A stretch of 64,000 bases of DNA from Isochrysis galbana (GCA_018136815.1 CM030933.1:3397144-3461143); one strand, 5' to 3'. Positions 40,701-51,820 are shown, numbered from the stretch's first letter. Made by a program: numbers and translations. Notes: generated by a model from the letters alone, not told the origin.

Positions 40701-42766
40701 CGCCCTCGCCGCCACCGCCTTCACCGCCGCCGCCCTCGCCGCCACCGCCTTCACCACCGCCGCCCTCGCCCCCGCCACCGTCACCGCCGCCCCCTTCACC
40801 TCCGCCCCCATCGCCGCCGCCGCCATCCCCCCCCCCTCCGTCCCCTCCGCCGCCCTCGCCGCCCCCGCCCTCGCCACCACCCCCGTCGCCGCCACCCCCC
40901 TCGCCGCCCCCGCCTTCACCGCCGCCCCCTTCACCGCCGCCACCGTCGCCGCCGCCCCCTTTACCGCCGCCGCCATCTCCCCCGCCTCCGTCCCCTCCAC
41001 CGCCCTCGCCTCCGCCGCCCTCGCCGCCACCGCCTTCACCGCCGCCGCCCTCGCCGCCACCGCCTTCTCCGCCACCCCCTTTACCGCCTCCCCCGTCACC
41101 TCCGCCCCCATCGCCACCGCCTCCGTCCCCGCCGCCTCCGTCGCCCCCGCCGCCTTCGCCGCCACCACCGTCACCACCACCCCCCTCGCCGCCACCCCCC
41201 TCGCCGCCCCCGCCTTCACCGCCGCCCCCTTCACCGCCGCCATCGTCGCCGCCGCCCCCTTTACCGCCGCCGCCATCTCCCCCGCCTCCGTCCCCTCCAC
41301 CGCCCTCGCCTCCGCCGCCCTCGCCGCCACCGCCTTCACCGCCGCCGCCCTCGCCGCCACCGCCTTCTCCGCCACCCCCTTTACCGCCTCCCCCGTCACC
41401 TCCGCCCCCATCGCCACCGCCGCCATCCCCCCCCCTCCGTCCCCTCCGCCGCCCTCGCCGCCCCCGCCCTCGCCACCACCCCCGTCGCCGCCACCCCCCT
41501 CGCCGCCCCCGCCTTCACCGCCGCCCCCTTCACCGCCGCCACCGTCGCCGCCGCCCCCTTTACCGCCGCCGCCATCTCCCCCGCCTCCGTCCCCTCCACC
41601 GCCCTCGCCTCCGCCGCCCTCGCCGCCACCGCCTTCACCGCCGCCGCCCTCGCCGCCACCGCCTTCTCCGCCACCCCCTTTACCGCCTCCCCCGTCACCT
41701 CCGCCCCCATCGCCACCGCCGCCATCCCCCCCCCCTCCGTCCCCTCCGCCGCCCTCGCCGCCCCCGCCCTCGCCACCACCCCCGTCGCCGCCACCCCCCT
41801 CGCCGCCCCCGCCTTCTCCACCACCGCCCTCACCACCACCACCGACATCGCCGCCCCCATCGCCACCGCCTCCATCCTCCCCGCCTCCGTCCCCTCCACC
41901 GCCCTCGCCTCCCCCTCCCGTGCCACCACCGCCTTCACCGCCGCCGCCCTCACCCCCGCCACCGTTGCCGCCGCCTCCATCGCCACCGCCACCCTCTCCC
42001 CCGCCGCCGTCCCCGCCACCTCCGTTGCATCCCCCGCCTTCCCCACCACCACCCTCGCTGCCGCCGCCATCTACGCCCCCGCCGTCCCCGCCCCCGCCTT
42101 CACCTCCGCCCCCTTCACCGCCGCCACCGTCTCCCCCGCCTCCGTCCCCGCCGCCTCCGTCGCCCCCGCCGCCTTCGCCGCCACCACCGTCGCCGCCACC
42201 GCCCGTGCCACCACCGCCCTCGCCGCCACCGCCTGTGCCGCCACCACCCTCGCCGCCCCCGCCTTCACCGCCGCCGCCTTCTTCACCACCACCATCGCCA
42301 CCGCCCCCTACGCCGCCACCACCCTTTCCCCCGCCTCCGTCCCCCCCACCGCCCTCGCCTCCGCCGCCCTCGCCGCCACCGCCTTCACCGCCGCCACCCT
42401 CGCTGCCACCACCTTCTCCGCCGCCCCCTTTATCGCCTCCCCCGTCGCCGCCGCCCCCATCGCCATCCCCGCTCTCGCCCCCTTCGTCGCCGCCGCCACC
42501 CTCGCCGCCGCCGCCGACCCGACCGCCGCCCTTGCCGCCACCGCCCTCGCCGCCGCCGCCTTCCCCGCCGCCGCCCTCGGCACCGCCACCCTCGCCACCT
42601 CCGCCGTCTCTTCCTCCTCCTTCACCACCATCTTCTCCCCCCTCGCTGCCGCCACCGTCGCCACCTCCTCCCTCGCCACCTCCTCCCTCGCCGCCGTCCC
42701 CTTCGCCGCCACCGCCCTCGTCCCCGCCACCTTCGCCACCTCCGCCCTCGCCACCACCGCCCTCAC

Positions 42767-42797
<31 letters not shown>

Positions 42798-44838
42798 CAC
42801 ACCGCCGCCGCCCTCGCCGCCGCCGCCGTCGTTTCCCCCGGCGGTGCCTGCGGGAGCCCCTCAGCGCCCACCTCCACCACCGTCGCTCCCTCCCCCCTCC
42901 CCCCCGTCCCCCTCGCCACCTCTTCCCTCGCCACCCCCATCACCTCCGCCGCCCTCCGCCCCGCCTCCATTTCCGCCGCCCTCGCCTCCCCCGCCCTCGC
43001 CGCCGCCGCCTTCGCCGCCACCCTCGCCGCCGCCCTCGCCGCCGCCTCCATCGCCGCCGCCGCCCTCGCCCCCGCCGCCCTCGCCCCCGCCGCCCTCACC
43101 CCCCCCGCCCTCGCCCCCGCCGGCGTCCCCGCCCCCTTCGCCGCCACCTGCGCCCCCGTTGCCGCCCTCGCCGCCGCCACCGTCGCCGCCGCCGGCCCTG
43201 CCGCCGGTGGCACCGAGTAGCCAACGTCTAGAAGTGGACGTGGACCTCGCGGGCGGCAGCATTCAAGCCAACAGCACGACCGCAGCCTCCGTCACCGCCG
43301 CTGTGGGCAACTCAATGGGCAGGGGCAGACTCGCTAGTGTCAACGTCATTCAGACGTCGGACCTCCAACTTGCTTATAACGAGAGTGCCACCACTGCGGA
43401 GGAGGTCCGACGCGCGACGGAGAGGGTCGTCTGCGCGAAGGTCAGCACGGGGGTCTGCGGTGCCAGTCTCAGCACCGGTGTCAGGCGCTCGCTTGCGCTG
43501 AGCGCTCGGATTACGATAACGAGGCAGCTAGGCGAATCGGAGCTGATCTTCGCCGCGCCATCGCTCGACCTACCGTCTGTGGCCGCCGAACTTAGCGTCG
43601 CCCCTTCCGCACTCTCGAGCGAGCAGCCGCCAACAGTCAGTGTGGTGCGCCTCGCCGTCGCCCTCAACGCTGTGCAAGCTCAGGACGCGCAAGAGCTCGC
43701 CGATGTGACTGGCGCGTTTTTTGGCGTCGACCCGGAAACGCTCGTTGTCGCACTCAGCTTTCAGTTTCCTCCGCGTCCACCCCCGACCCCGCCGCCCGGC
43801 ACACCACCAGTGTATACGTGCACCAATACGTGCTTCTTCGCCGAGGACGGAGAGTGCAACGACGGCGCCGCCGGCTCGGTCAACGCTCTATGCGCATACG
43901 CCTCTGACTGCGCCGACTGCGGCGAGCGTATGCGCGTCGACTCGCCACCGGTGGCGCCGCCTGTCGCCCCTCTGCGCGTGGACAATAGCCAAGCGCTATC
44001 ATCGAACCGCACATCCTCGAGCCTCGGCTGGATCCTGGGCATCATCGCGGTTGTGCTTGTGGTCGTTGTGCTATGCATCGCGCTCGCCTGGGCACGGCGC
44101 AAGTCGAAGAGCATCGAGCCCCAGGTACCGCCGGGACCGCTCCCATCTGTAGCCGCACAGGCGCCGCGCGCGTCGGCAATGACCTCCGCGCCGGCCGGGC
44201 CCTCGGATCCGGTGTCGGCCGTGGCCGACTCGAAGCTCGCTCTGGAAAGGGTGCAGCAATGGCGTCCAACGGTAACCCCCAAGGCCCGAGACGCGGTGGC
44301 CAGTACCCCATCCGCCGGCGTACCGCGGCAGCAGGCCATTGCACGAGGCAGGGTGGTCGTCCGGCGCAACCGTACGCATCCAATCGCACCGTCGGGACCA
44401 CCGGGCGCAGGACAGGCGGACCCATCTTACGCGGCGGTGTTCGTGGGGCGCCCCACAGCTCCAGCTAGACCCCCCGCGATGACAGTGGGGCCAAGCACCA
44501 CCGTCGGTGCCGCGGGGAGTGCGGGCATACATGAGGACGATGCCGCGCCCCTTGGTCCACCGCCTGCCAGCTCTCATCCCCGCCTCGTCCCCACCTCAAC
44601 GCCTGATGCGCGTTCGTCGCCTTATGAGGAGTCTAGAGGCTTTGGGAGTGAGCTTGAGGGGGAGAGGGCGGTAGCAAGTGAGCCGGTACGGCAGGTCTCG
44701 CCGCCCATGACGTGGCGGAGGGCGCCCGCGCCACCCACGCAAGCCGCGAGTTTCCAGCACCGCCATGCACCGGCTCCTGTCCTCACTCATGCGGGATCGT
44801 CCCAAGGAAACGAGCCGAGGGTTGTGGGCCGTCTATAG
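37714..44838 (+). CDS. Giant Pro-rich (pherophorin-like) type I membrane surface protein
   Basis: A single open frame of 2374 codons. Parts: signal peptide (LALSCVGTGVLLSLSSS, residues 3-20); an ShKT-like Cys module (about 72-117, ending CDFTCGVC); a stalk of PSPPPP repeats to about 1835; a globular domain (about 1836-2020, starting RLEVDVDL); a Cys module (about 2034-2070, CTNTCFFAEDGECNDG, then CADCGER); one transmembrane helix (WILGIIAVVLVVVVLCIALA, about 2107-2126); and a basic, Pro/Ser-rich tail of ~250 residues. A second ShKT-like module (CNLYALFGFC, then CDFTCGLC) lies at 38275-38380 in another frame. Parts of the stalk read Ala/Thr-rich or His/Arg-rich in this frame but PSPPPP in others, so poly-C indels have shifted the frame. 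It is probably a glycosylated cell-surface or extracellular-matrix protein; ligand unknown. Confidence 0.75.
39290..41830 (+). repeat. Higher-order repeat of about 300 bp inside the CCX stalk
   Basis: Blocks opening with CATC, a poly-C run and CTCCGTCCCCTCCGCC recur at about 39945, 40244, 40543, 40827, 41427 and 41726, most spaced near 300 bp or double that. The poly-C run is nine long in four copies and ten long at 40827 and 41726. Each block ends with a TTTACCGCC-rich segment. Some copies have an internal deletion or an extra segment, showing unequal exchange. Confidence 0.85.
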
Positions 44839-45284
44839 CGACACGGGCACATGCGTAGGCAGTCTTAATCTAGTTGCAAATTGTCACCCACACCGTTCTT
44901 GTTCTACCTTCTCGTGACGTAGACGAGCAGCACGTCGAAAGTCACGAGGCCCTTTTTACACGTTCACGCCATCTTCCGCTCAATTCAGTCCTCGCAGTGG
45001 GTGGCACCTGACACACGGAAATTCGCTTCATTCGGCAAGCTCTCGCAAACACTTTCCTTTGTGGGCGTGATGCCGGCGAGGAGCGATACGCGAGAAACTA
45101 CCTAACCAACCCCCATCCCCTGGCCGAGCGGATTCGTTGATGGGTCAGTGTTATGTGCTAAGCGAATTTAGTGCTTCTGCAAACGCTAGATGCATTGCAA
45201 GAGACACTTTGTACAATTCAATCATGCAATATACCGAATAATCGCAACTACTCTTAGAGTAGGGGTCATGCGGGGAGGTAGAGT
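44839..45284. other. 3' flank of the Pro-rich gene, no gene seen
   Basis: Less GC-rich with no recognisable frame. It ends at the reverse copy of the GGACATAGAAACG repeat (45285-45352). Confidence 0.5.
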
Positions 45285-45352
45285 GTCGCATCCGCGATCG
45301 ACCTTTTTGTTTTAGAAATTGTTTGCGTTTCTATGTCCCCTCCTTGCAGGCT
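45285..45352 (-). repeat. Dispersed repeat, GGACATAGAAACG family, reverse copy
   Basis: On the minus strand this matches 3705-3772: GCCTGCAAGGAGGGGACATA, then the TTCTAAAACAAAAAGG word, then ATCGCGGATGCGAC. Confidence 0.75.
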
Positions 45353-45639
45353 ACGCCAGCCCCTACAGCTTAACTTCGAATCATCGCACACGGGAGCGCT
45401 CGAGCGGTGGCGCTGATCGCTGGACGAAGGGGAAGACACTCGCGGGAAAGGGACACGCGTCGGGAAAGGGGAAACGCGGGAAAAGAGAGGGATGAAAGGA
45501 GGCTGGGAGAACAAGGGAAACACTCGAAGAGGGGAAACGGGGAAGGGAGCGAGGGGGGAGGAGACGACGCCGCTCGTCTCGCCAACGACGAGAACGCGTG
45601 GTGCGTGACAGCCAGACGTCAGCCCGTCTTGGACTCGTT

Positions 45640-45935
45640 GATTCATCTTCGTGAGCTCAGCGCAAAGCTCATCGAAGTGCTTGGGTAGCGCGGCGGCAGG
45701 CGAGGCTAAGGTGCCACTGCGCGGCCGGCGGAGCTCTTGGGCTGCCTCCGTGAGGTGCCGAGGTAATACCACCGCAGAGCCGCTCGCTCGTGCACGAAGA
45801 GAGGCGAGAGCGTGGAGAGCGGGTGACGGGGTATCATCGCGGGTGCCCCCTTCGTCGTGTAGCCGTTGCGCGCCTCCGAGAAGTACTTCCGGAGCTCGGT
45901 GTGGCGAATGTCGATCTCCTTCTCGCTCATCATGG
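45640..45935 (-). CDS. Hypothetical protein, two overlapping minus frames
   Basis: A frame from 45933 (MMSEKEIDIRHTELRKYFSE, then GAPAMIPRHPLSTLSPLFVH, ending near 45706) overlaps a second frame reading LPKHFDELCAELTKMNQRVQ at about 45680-45630. Both look protein-like and could be exons or a frameshifted single gene. I do not recognise a family. The retroelement repeat lies just downstream, so a transposon origin is possible. Confidence 0.3.
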
Positions 45936-46231
45936 CTCTGTCGCTCTCTGCTGTCGCTCGACGCTCCGTCCGCTGTCTTTCCTCCCCTCCCTCCTATGTG
46001 ACTTCTCTCTCTCACTCTAATAATAGAGTTGTCGGAGATTGCAGCACACTGCATCTCGCGTGTCTTCGGAATCATTCCCTCCCTTTCGTTGTTGTTGCAG
46101 ATCGTTTCCCTTTCTTCGTTGATTGCCGTTGTTTGCAGGAGATGAGACGCGTGTCGTCTGCGGTTGCACCCACCGCAACACCCGAGCAAAACTCCTGTAA
46201 AAGGGAGAAATGGGTGGGACGATGCATACAA

Positions 46232-46929
46232 ATAGGTTGCCGCGTCAAGCTTCCGAATTTGTGCTCAAAGGGCCCACGGGTGCTCTCGTCTTCTATTTTA
46301 AGCGTCGCTTTCAACGTTTGGTTTCTCGGTTATGTTTGGTTTCTCTCGCCTCGTTGTTCTAATTCTGGATTTCTTCCATTTCGGTTGATTTATTCTCTTT
46401 CCATGCCGCTCGTCGAGACGACTCGAATTTAGTCGGGGAGTGTCGTATTCCATACGATGACAGACTTTTATTTATAACCTGCGAGTTATTTTAAGCCTCA
46501 AGATCTCGTCGATTGGTATACCGCCTCTTCTCTTACTTTCTCTTGATGTCATCAAATGTTCCATGACCGTCTTTTGCATTCTCTCCGTGTATCGGTCGTA
46601 GCTCCCCAGCAAGGTCTGCCCTCGTTGTTCCGACCCCTCTGTCGTATGTCTGCGCGTTGCTGAATTGCCCTGGTGCCGACTCGTGGCCGTCCGTCCTGGT
46701 GTGGTTAGTTTTCGCCCTGTTTGGTTTAGTTTGTGTGGTTCTGTGCCCTTAACTTTTTGAGTCCTTGTGTTGTAGCCTCCAGTGTCTACCTCGGACCTAA
46801 GAAGCTCTCATTCTCATTCTCCCTCTCTTCCACTAGCTCGCTAGCTACTAGCTAGCCTCGTCTCCACTCTCCGACGCCACGCGTCGCAATCCTCCGACCA
46901 TAAGTCTACCTCATCGCTCGTAGCGCTCG
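46232..46929. other. Intergenic, AT-richer, no gene seen
   Basis: Pyrimidine-rich and T-rich plus-strand sequence with only short frames, leading to the small ORF at 46930. Nothing recognised. Confidence 0.45.
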
Positions 46930-47151
46930 ATGGCAGACACTCTCAGACCCGACTCTTACTATGATCTGTCAGATATCTTCCCGCCAGCAACAATCAACGA
47001 ACCTTCCACGACCGCGTCAGCTGCCGGCTCGATCGAACGGCCCTCTGCCTATGAGCCTGTAGTCATCGCGTGTTCGACAGCAGCGCGCGCGGCCTCACCT
47101 CCCCCCGGTTTCCAAAGAAGGGAACGGGGGAGGGGAAAGGGAGAGTGGTAG
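46930..47151 (+). CDS. Small hypothetical ORF
   Basis: 73 codons starting MADTLRPDSYYDLSDIF. Unlike the shadows around it, it has a balanced composition at its start, then Ser/Ala-rich and a basic end. The sequence after it (GCCTCGCGCCGTGCAAGTAGCGG near 47185) resembles 49350-49380, suggesting a repeat edge, so it may be the first exon or gag-like start of a mobile element. Function unknown. Confidence 0.25.
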   Translation: MADTLRPDSYYDLSDIFPPATINEPSTTASAAGSIERPSAYEPVVIACSTAARAASPPPGFQRRERGRGKGEW

Positions 47152-47705
47152 GAAATGGAGGGTAGTTAGGGATAGCACTAGCAATCTGCCTCGCGCCGTG
47201 CAAGTAGCGGTTCGTTTTTAAGATTTTTATAGCCCTGGTAACTGTTACTGTAGTAGGCATCGTCAAGAGTCATACTTTTAAATTTTTAAGCCTCACACCG
47301 CACACGTAGCGCTGTCTTTAGAGAAGATAGTGAGTGGCGACTGCCAGTGCAGTGTGCAAAAGTGCCCACAATGCACCCGCCTAGCACATCGAACCTCTCC
47401 AGGTACACAATGCAGACAACGAGGCTCGATCAGGACGGTGAAGAAAGCGAGAAGGACGAGTTGGCGTTGCATCTACACCTCGTCCTTCACCAACTCCGTT
47501 CCCCTTCCTCTGCGACGGCGCACCCATCAGCACAACGCAACGGTTCACTGAAGACGTGCCGACGACCCAGCTCCACAGCTCATCGAACAAACTCAAGCTT
47601 CGCGCACCCGCACTCGCACTACCGTCCTGGGGGGCCACTCTCAGGAGGGCTCATACATGGACGAGGCTACATGTCCGGCTGTTGATGCCGAGCTCTTGTG
47701 AGAGC
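47152..47705. other. 3' flank of NDUFA6-like gene, no further gene recognised
   Basis: Several short frames are open on both strands (47347-47685 plus, 47381-47638 minus), with no family resemblance. Confidence 0.4.
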
Positions 47706-48723
47706 TCACTTATCGTTGAAGAACTTGTCCAAGAAAGTTGGCTGCGCCACGTCCTTCTGCTCTTCTTTTTCCATCAGCTCGTCAAACAATTGTAGGATGT
47801 GCGACTCACCCTGGGATCAAGGAAGCTCGAGCGCTCAGAAACGTGTGTGACTTCCGTGTCGCCTCCACCCACGTCTACTGAACTTGACGCTCCCTTGCGC
47901 TTTCAATGGCCGCTGCCTCCTGTACCTACCGATTGAAGCATGGCTGCTCGCACTCCGCCCCTCCCCTCTGTGCGTGCACAAGACTGCCCCCCCCCGTTTG
48001 CCTTCAGCATAACTAGCGCAATTCCTGTGCCTTTATGAGCCCCTCCATCCCCCCGCATCCCAAAGTTCGACTTGCTTATCCACATGACCGCCGAAACATG
48101 CACAGTGTCAGCATCTGCACAGTCCGTGGGTTTCCTCAACCGCTCAGTCCCGTGGTCACGACCACCCTCCCCTAACCCATGAACCTAGCTCGCCTCCCCA
48201 TCTTTGGCAAACCTGCCCACCGGAACCATCCCGCCTCCCACACCACATGAGAGCCGCCCCAGGTTCCGATCCTCGTGAACGCTTCCCTTCATCTACCCGC
48301 ACCCGCTCGCGATGCTCCTCCCACCCAAACGACCGACCCCATGTGAACCCCCTTTCCCTCCCCCCTTGCAGCTCCCCTTCCCCCCCCCCCCCTTCCCCCA
48401 AAGAACGGGAACTGCACCTTCCATAGCATGAGCGTCTCCTCGAGCTCCATCCTGCCGAGCGCGATGAGCCGGTTGATCTGGTGGAGATCTGCGACGTCCT
48501 TGTTGTCACGGAAGACGGTCGAGAGAAGTGCCCGCATCTGCCGCTCGGCCAGAGGCACCGAGTAAGCCCTCTTCACCCACGGAACCGAGCGGAGGACATC
48601 ACGGTGGAGGCTCTTCGCCCTCAGAGAGGTCTGGGAGAGGGCCGGGCTGAAGACGAGCGACTTCTGGACGCAGTTACGGAGTGCGATGGCGCCTGTGGAC
48701 GCACCGGAGCCCATAGACGCCAT
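47706..48723 (-). CDS. NDUFA6: NADH dehydrogenase (complex I) LYR subunit NDUFA6/B14
   Basis: An accessory subunit of mitochondrial complex I that binds the acyl carrier protein through an LYR motif. Two exons, 48723-48418 and 47810-47706, are joined by a 607-nt GT-AG intron at phase 0, giving 136 residues (human 128). Exon 1 has a short basic leader, the LYR-type LHRDVLR, PWVKRAY, and HQINRLIALGRMELEETLML, then WK. Exon 2 reads GESHILQLFDELMEKEEQKD, then TFLDKFFNDK, which matches the family's C-terminus (H-x3-FF, then FLSKF). Exon 1 alone would run on into poly-Gly from the C run at 48380. The long intron is unusual beside the 50-240 nt introns of the neighbours. Confidence 0.82.
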
Positions 48724-49779
48724 CGTGCGACGGGAGGGAGGGAGGAGGGAGGGGGGGGGAAAGGGGGGTGAGGGGGCGAGGGGAAGAGAGGGAGGGAGAG
48801 AGAAGAGAGCCGCAGAGAGAGGGTGGGTTTCATGTATGAAAAGTAGAATTCCCAGTGAGAGAAGTGGTGTGTGAGAGGAGTTGGGGGAGAGAGGGAAAGT
48901 GGGGAGAGAGAGAGAGAGAGGGGCGGGGGGGGGCAGAGCAGCGGGACGCAGAAAACAAAACCGACGGGGCGAAGTTTTATTTTTTTGTGGCCGGGAAGCT
49001 CAAGTCCCACAACTAAAAAAAGAAATGGGGGTGGGGGGGGAGGGGAGGTGGAAAATAGTGGTTCAAAGTTCAAAAGACAAAAGAGTGAGTGACCGGGCTA
49101 CAATGAAAACCGAAGGATCGCATAGACGGCTTCCCTGATGGGAAACGGAACAACGCTACGTCCGAGAAACGAGGAGAACACAGACAGGCTCCCTTCTCTC
49201 CAACTCCAACTCCTGGTCGAGGCAGAGCGCGCGGCCTCCCCGACCCCCCGAGCCAAGGATCAAGGATCTCTGCTATGAGGATGAGGGAACTGGCAGAGGG
49301 GAAAGGGGTTGACGGTGGCTAAGGATGGGTAGTAGGGAGTAATATACGCACGCTGCCTCGCGCCGCACGCGTAGCGGAGATTTGTAAGAAGATTATTTTT
49401 AGGTTTAGGTAGAACCTAAGGTAGGCGCTGGCAGCCATGCTGCGTGGGCAGGTAAAAGAAAAAACGGTCGAATGCGGTGGCTCGTGGCGTGAAACATCGG
49501 TGAGACCGCCGACGGGTCACCCGTGGCCATCTTGTCCGACCTCCAGCAAAAATGGTGGGCTGACCTCTGACGTCTGACGCACTCTCACTAGAGCGCGGCG
49601 AAGGTCGGCCTGTCCCAACGGGTCGGTTGTCGGTTGCCATCGCTCCGCTCCCACTTCGGACTGCGCGTGGGGATAGGTAGGGGAAAACTTCCCCCTGTCC
49701 CGCGAAAAAAATATTCTGACCCCATGATGCAACGATGTTTTTTTTTCACCCAGGCTCCCTTGCCCTCGCTCCCTCACCT
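48724..49779. other. Intergenic with a TIR-family end (copy E)
   Basis: A GA-rich block (48735-48935) lies just upstream of NDUFA6. GTGAGTGACCGGGCTA at 49085-49100, preceded by GGTGGAAAATAGTGG, is a terminus of the TAGCCCGG family in minus orientation. Around 49350-49410 a GCCTCGCGCCGCACGCGTAGCGG word resembles 47185-47210. No gene. Confidence 0.55.
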
Positions 49780-50005
49780 CTAACGACGTACGACGTAGTG
49801 CATGCCCAGCTCCACCGTGGCCCTCTCCTTGAACTCCGAGATCTTGGAGGGGGGGTAGACGTCACCCTCTACCTCCCAGGTGTCGCCGTCGGCCCCGAAG
49901 TCAGCCCAACGGACCGCGATGTGGTTGGTGCGCCGGCGCGCCCAATCGTGCCCACGATCTTGTCCACCTTCAACGCTGTGGTCGACGTGAGCGGCCTCTT
50001 GGTAC
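49780..50005 (-). pseudogene. Chromodomain exon with apparent frameshift
   Basis: The minus strand after a CGCAG acceptor-like site (exon edge at 50005) first reads TALKVDKIVGTIGR. In a second frame it continues RRRTNHIAVRWADFGADGDT, then WEVEGDVYPPSKISEFKE to a stop at 49780. Together these fit a chromodomain (aromatic/hydrophobic start, V-x-W, DTWE, EF). The register change near 49945 needs an indel, so either the gene is broken or the assembly has an error. An upstream ATG frame at about 50400 with a GTGAGT donor could be its first exon, but phases do not fit cleanly. Confidence 0.45.
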
Positions 50006-50839
50006 CTGCGTGTGCGGCATGCGGAAAAGCGGGAGTCAGAGCTCAGGTGGGGTGTTCGACTCATGCGCATGCTGGCTTGTAATGTATGTGCGAGCAAGTG
50101 CATCGTGATGCGTACATCTCCAAAAATCGCGTTTTGGAGCACGTGGCTGTCCAATTGCCCTCCCCAGTGCGAGTGCGAGCGTGCAGGCGCGAACAAGGCG
50201 CCCCGAAGATGTGGGCCACGCAAGTGCAAGGAGGAACTACTCCAGCATCCCTGAGAAGTGTGGAGGTGGAGGGGCGGCGCACACCTACACGTGAGCGCGG
50301 CATGGGCATGAGACTCACTGGTGTGGCCTCCGAGGTGACGGGCAGGCTCAGCAGCCCTCCGACGGGGGCGGCCGCCACCGTAGTTATGAGATTCATTTGA
50401 AACGAAAGCAAAAAAATCCCGTGAGTAGATCAGCCCCTCCCTTTTACCGGCTAACAGTGTTATTTGAGTAGATCGTAGATCCGCTCCTGTGATGGTAGTC
50501 TAGCAGCCGACAGCTGATGTTGGTGGTTCAACATTTTGGAGCAATAAGTGTTACTGAGAGCTTATACTTATACCTTATCACAGTGCTGTTACCCCATCCG
50601 CTTGTGCGACAGTAGGCAAAACCAACGCTCAAACATCATATGATAAGTAGCGGACAGTTGACAGTTGCGATTTTTTTATTGGATTTTAACGTAATAACCG
50701 TGGGCCGTGGGATCAAGGGTGGTCGTCACGTGGGGCAGAAAAGATATGCGTAAGATATACACCCCCTACCCCACACCCCCACAATGATAAGTAAGAATCA
50801 AGGCACTCAAGCGTGCACACGGAATGGACCACTACTAGT

Positions 50840-51690
50840 CACTACAGGCATTTTGCGGTCGATCATGCACGAGCCCAACCCCATCGTACTCCTCCTTCCT
50901 AATGCACATCCACAGGGAGATGGGCCGCGACGAGAGTATCGAGCCACCGATCACGGCGCCGTATGTGCGCGCCGACGGCTCAACGATTCCAATGCAAACA
51001 GAAGCCGCATTGGGCATGCGCTCTCGGCAAACCCATGAGATATTGTAGTGCCGCCGGGGAGCGCAGTTGAATGTCCACGTCCCTCTTGTTGTTGGCGTCA
51101 TTGATGGTCTGGTACACATCCATCCCGTGCACTTTCAGGTTGATGGTGTGGATCGAGACGGAACATCGCATGCGGGAGCGCATGGCCTTCGTTGATCGGC
51201 ACCCTATGGATGAAGGCATCTCCCGAGGCTACCACGGTACCGGTCTCGCATACTGGCGCAGAGAGCGAGCGCACGAGCTGGCTGGCAGGGGACATGGCCG
51301 AAAGCTTGGACATGATCTGAGTCATCACATCGCGAAGCGCCTTACGGTTCAACGGTTCCGGGATGAGCAGGACGGCGTGCTCCTCGGGCGTAGCGCGAAG
51401 TTGGTCACGCTAGCACACTCGATCGGGTAGGTGAAAGTGACAGCGGTGCTGCGCCACTCCGCCATCGAACCAGTCCACGCCGAGCGCCACGCTGGAAGTG
51501 AAGTACATGGACGACCGACGATGAAGGAGAAGGTGCCACATGGAACGTCGTTGCCTACAAAGGTAGCCTTGCGTGTGCTGGAGCCAAGATCGACAACAAG
51601 CACGGCCACATCATCGTGCACCAAGAGTTTGCATCGCGAAGACGACGTGGTGAGGCTTTGAGTAAGTGGGTCGGCCCTCACCCGCACCAA
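50840..51690 (-). pseudogene. Actin pseudogene, left-arm copy
   Basis: The minus strand holds actin-like blocks in order but in different frames. They are VAVLVVDLGSS and GRPCTSLPAW (N-terminal nucleotide-binding strand region), [22 protein letters not shown], then a block with [17 protein letters not shown], then ANNKRDVDIQ, IGGSILSSRPISLWMCI and RKEEYDGVGLVHDRPQ. These match conventional actin's start, middle and C-terminus with large losses. It cannot encode a working actin. The matching decay in the other arm shows that it was already broken, or decaying, when duplicated. Confidence 0.75.
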
Positions 51691-51820
51691 GGGTTCTTAC
51701 GGGGTGGTGAGATGAACGCGCATGGATGGCGTGCGCCTGCTCCGTGACGCGTGCGCAACCAGCTCTGGCATGGCAAGGTGAGAAGACGAGTTGACCACGA
51801 GCGTCCAAAGGACGAGGGCG

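Noticed and set aside
38298-43220. The other two forward frames of the stalk as separate overlapping genes
   Set aside because: They lack their own leader or ending. The Cys modules and C-terminal domain tie them to one gene with frame shifts.
37947-43262. Minus-strand Gly/Glu and Ala/Val frames under the Pro-rich gene
   Set aside because: They are antisense shadows of CCX repeats. The plus strand alone has a signal peptide, Cys modules and a TM helix.
50840-51690. A divergent actin-related protein (ARP) gene
   Set aside because: Blocks fall in several frames with large gaps and stops, and the terminal sequence is closest to conventional actin, so I call it a pseudogene.
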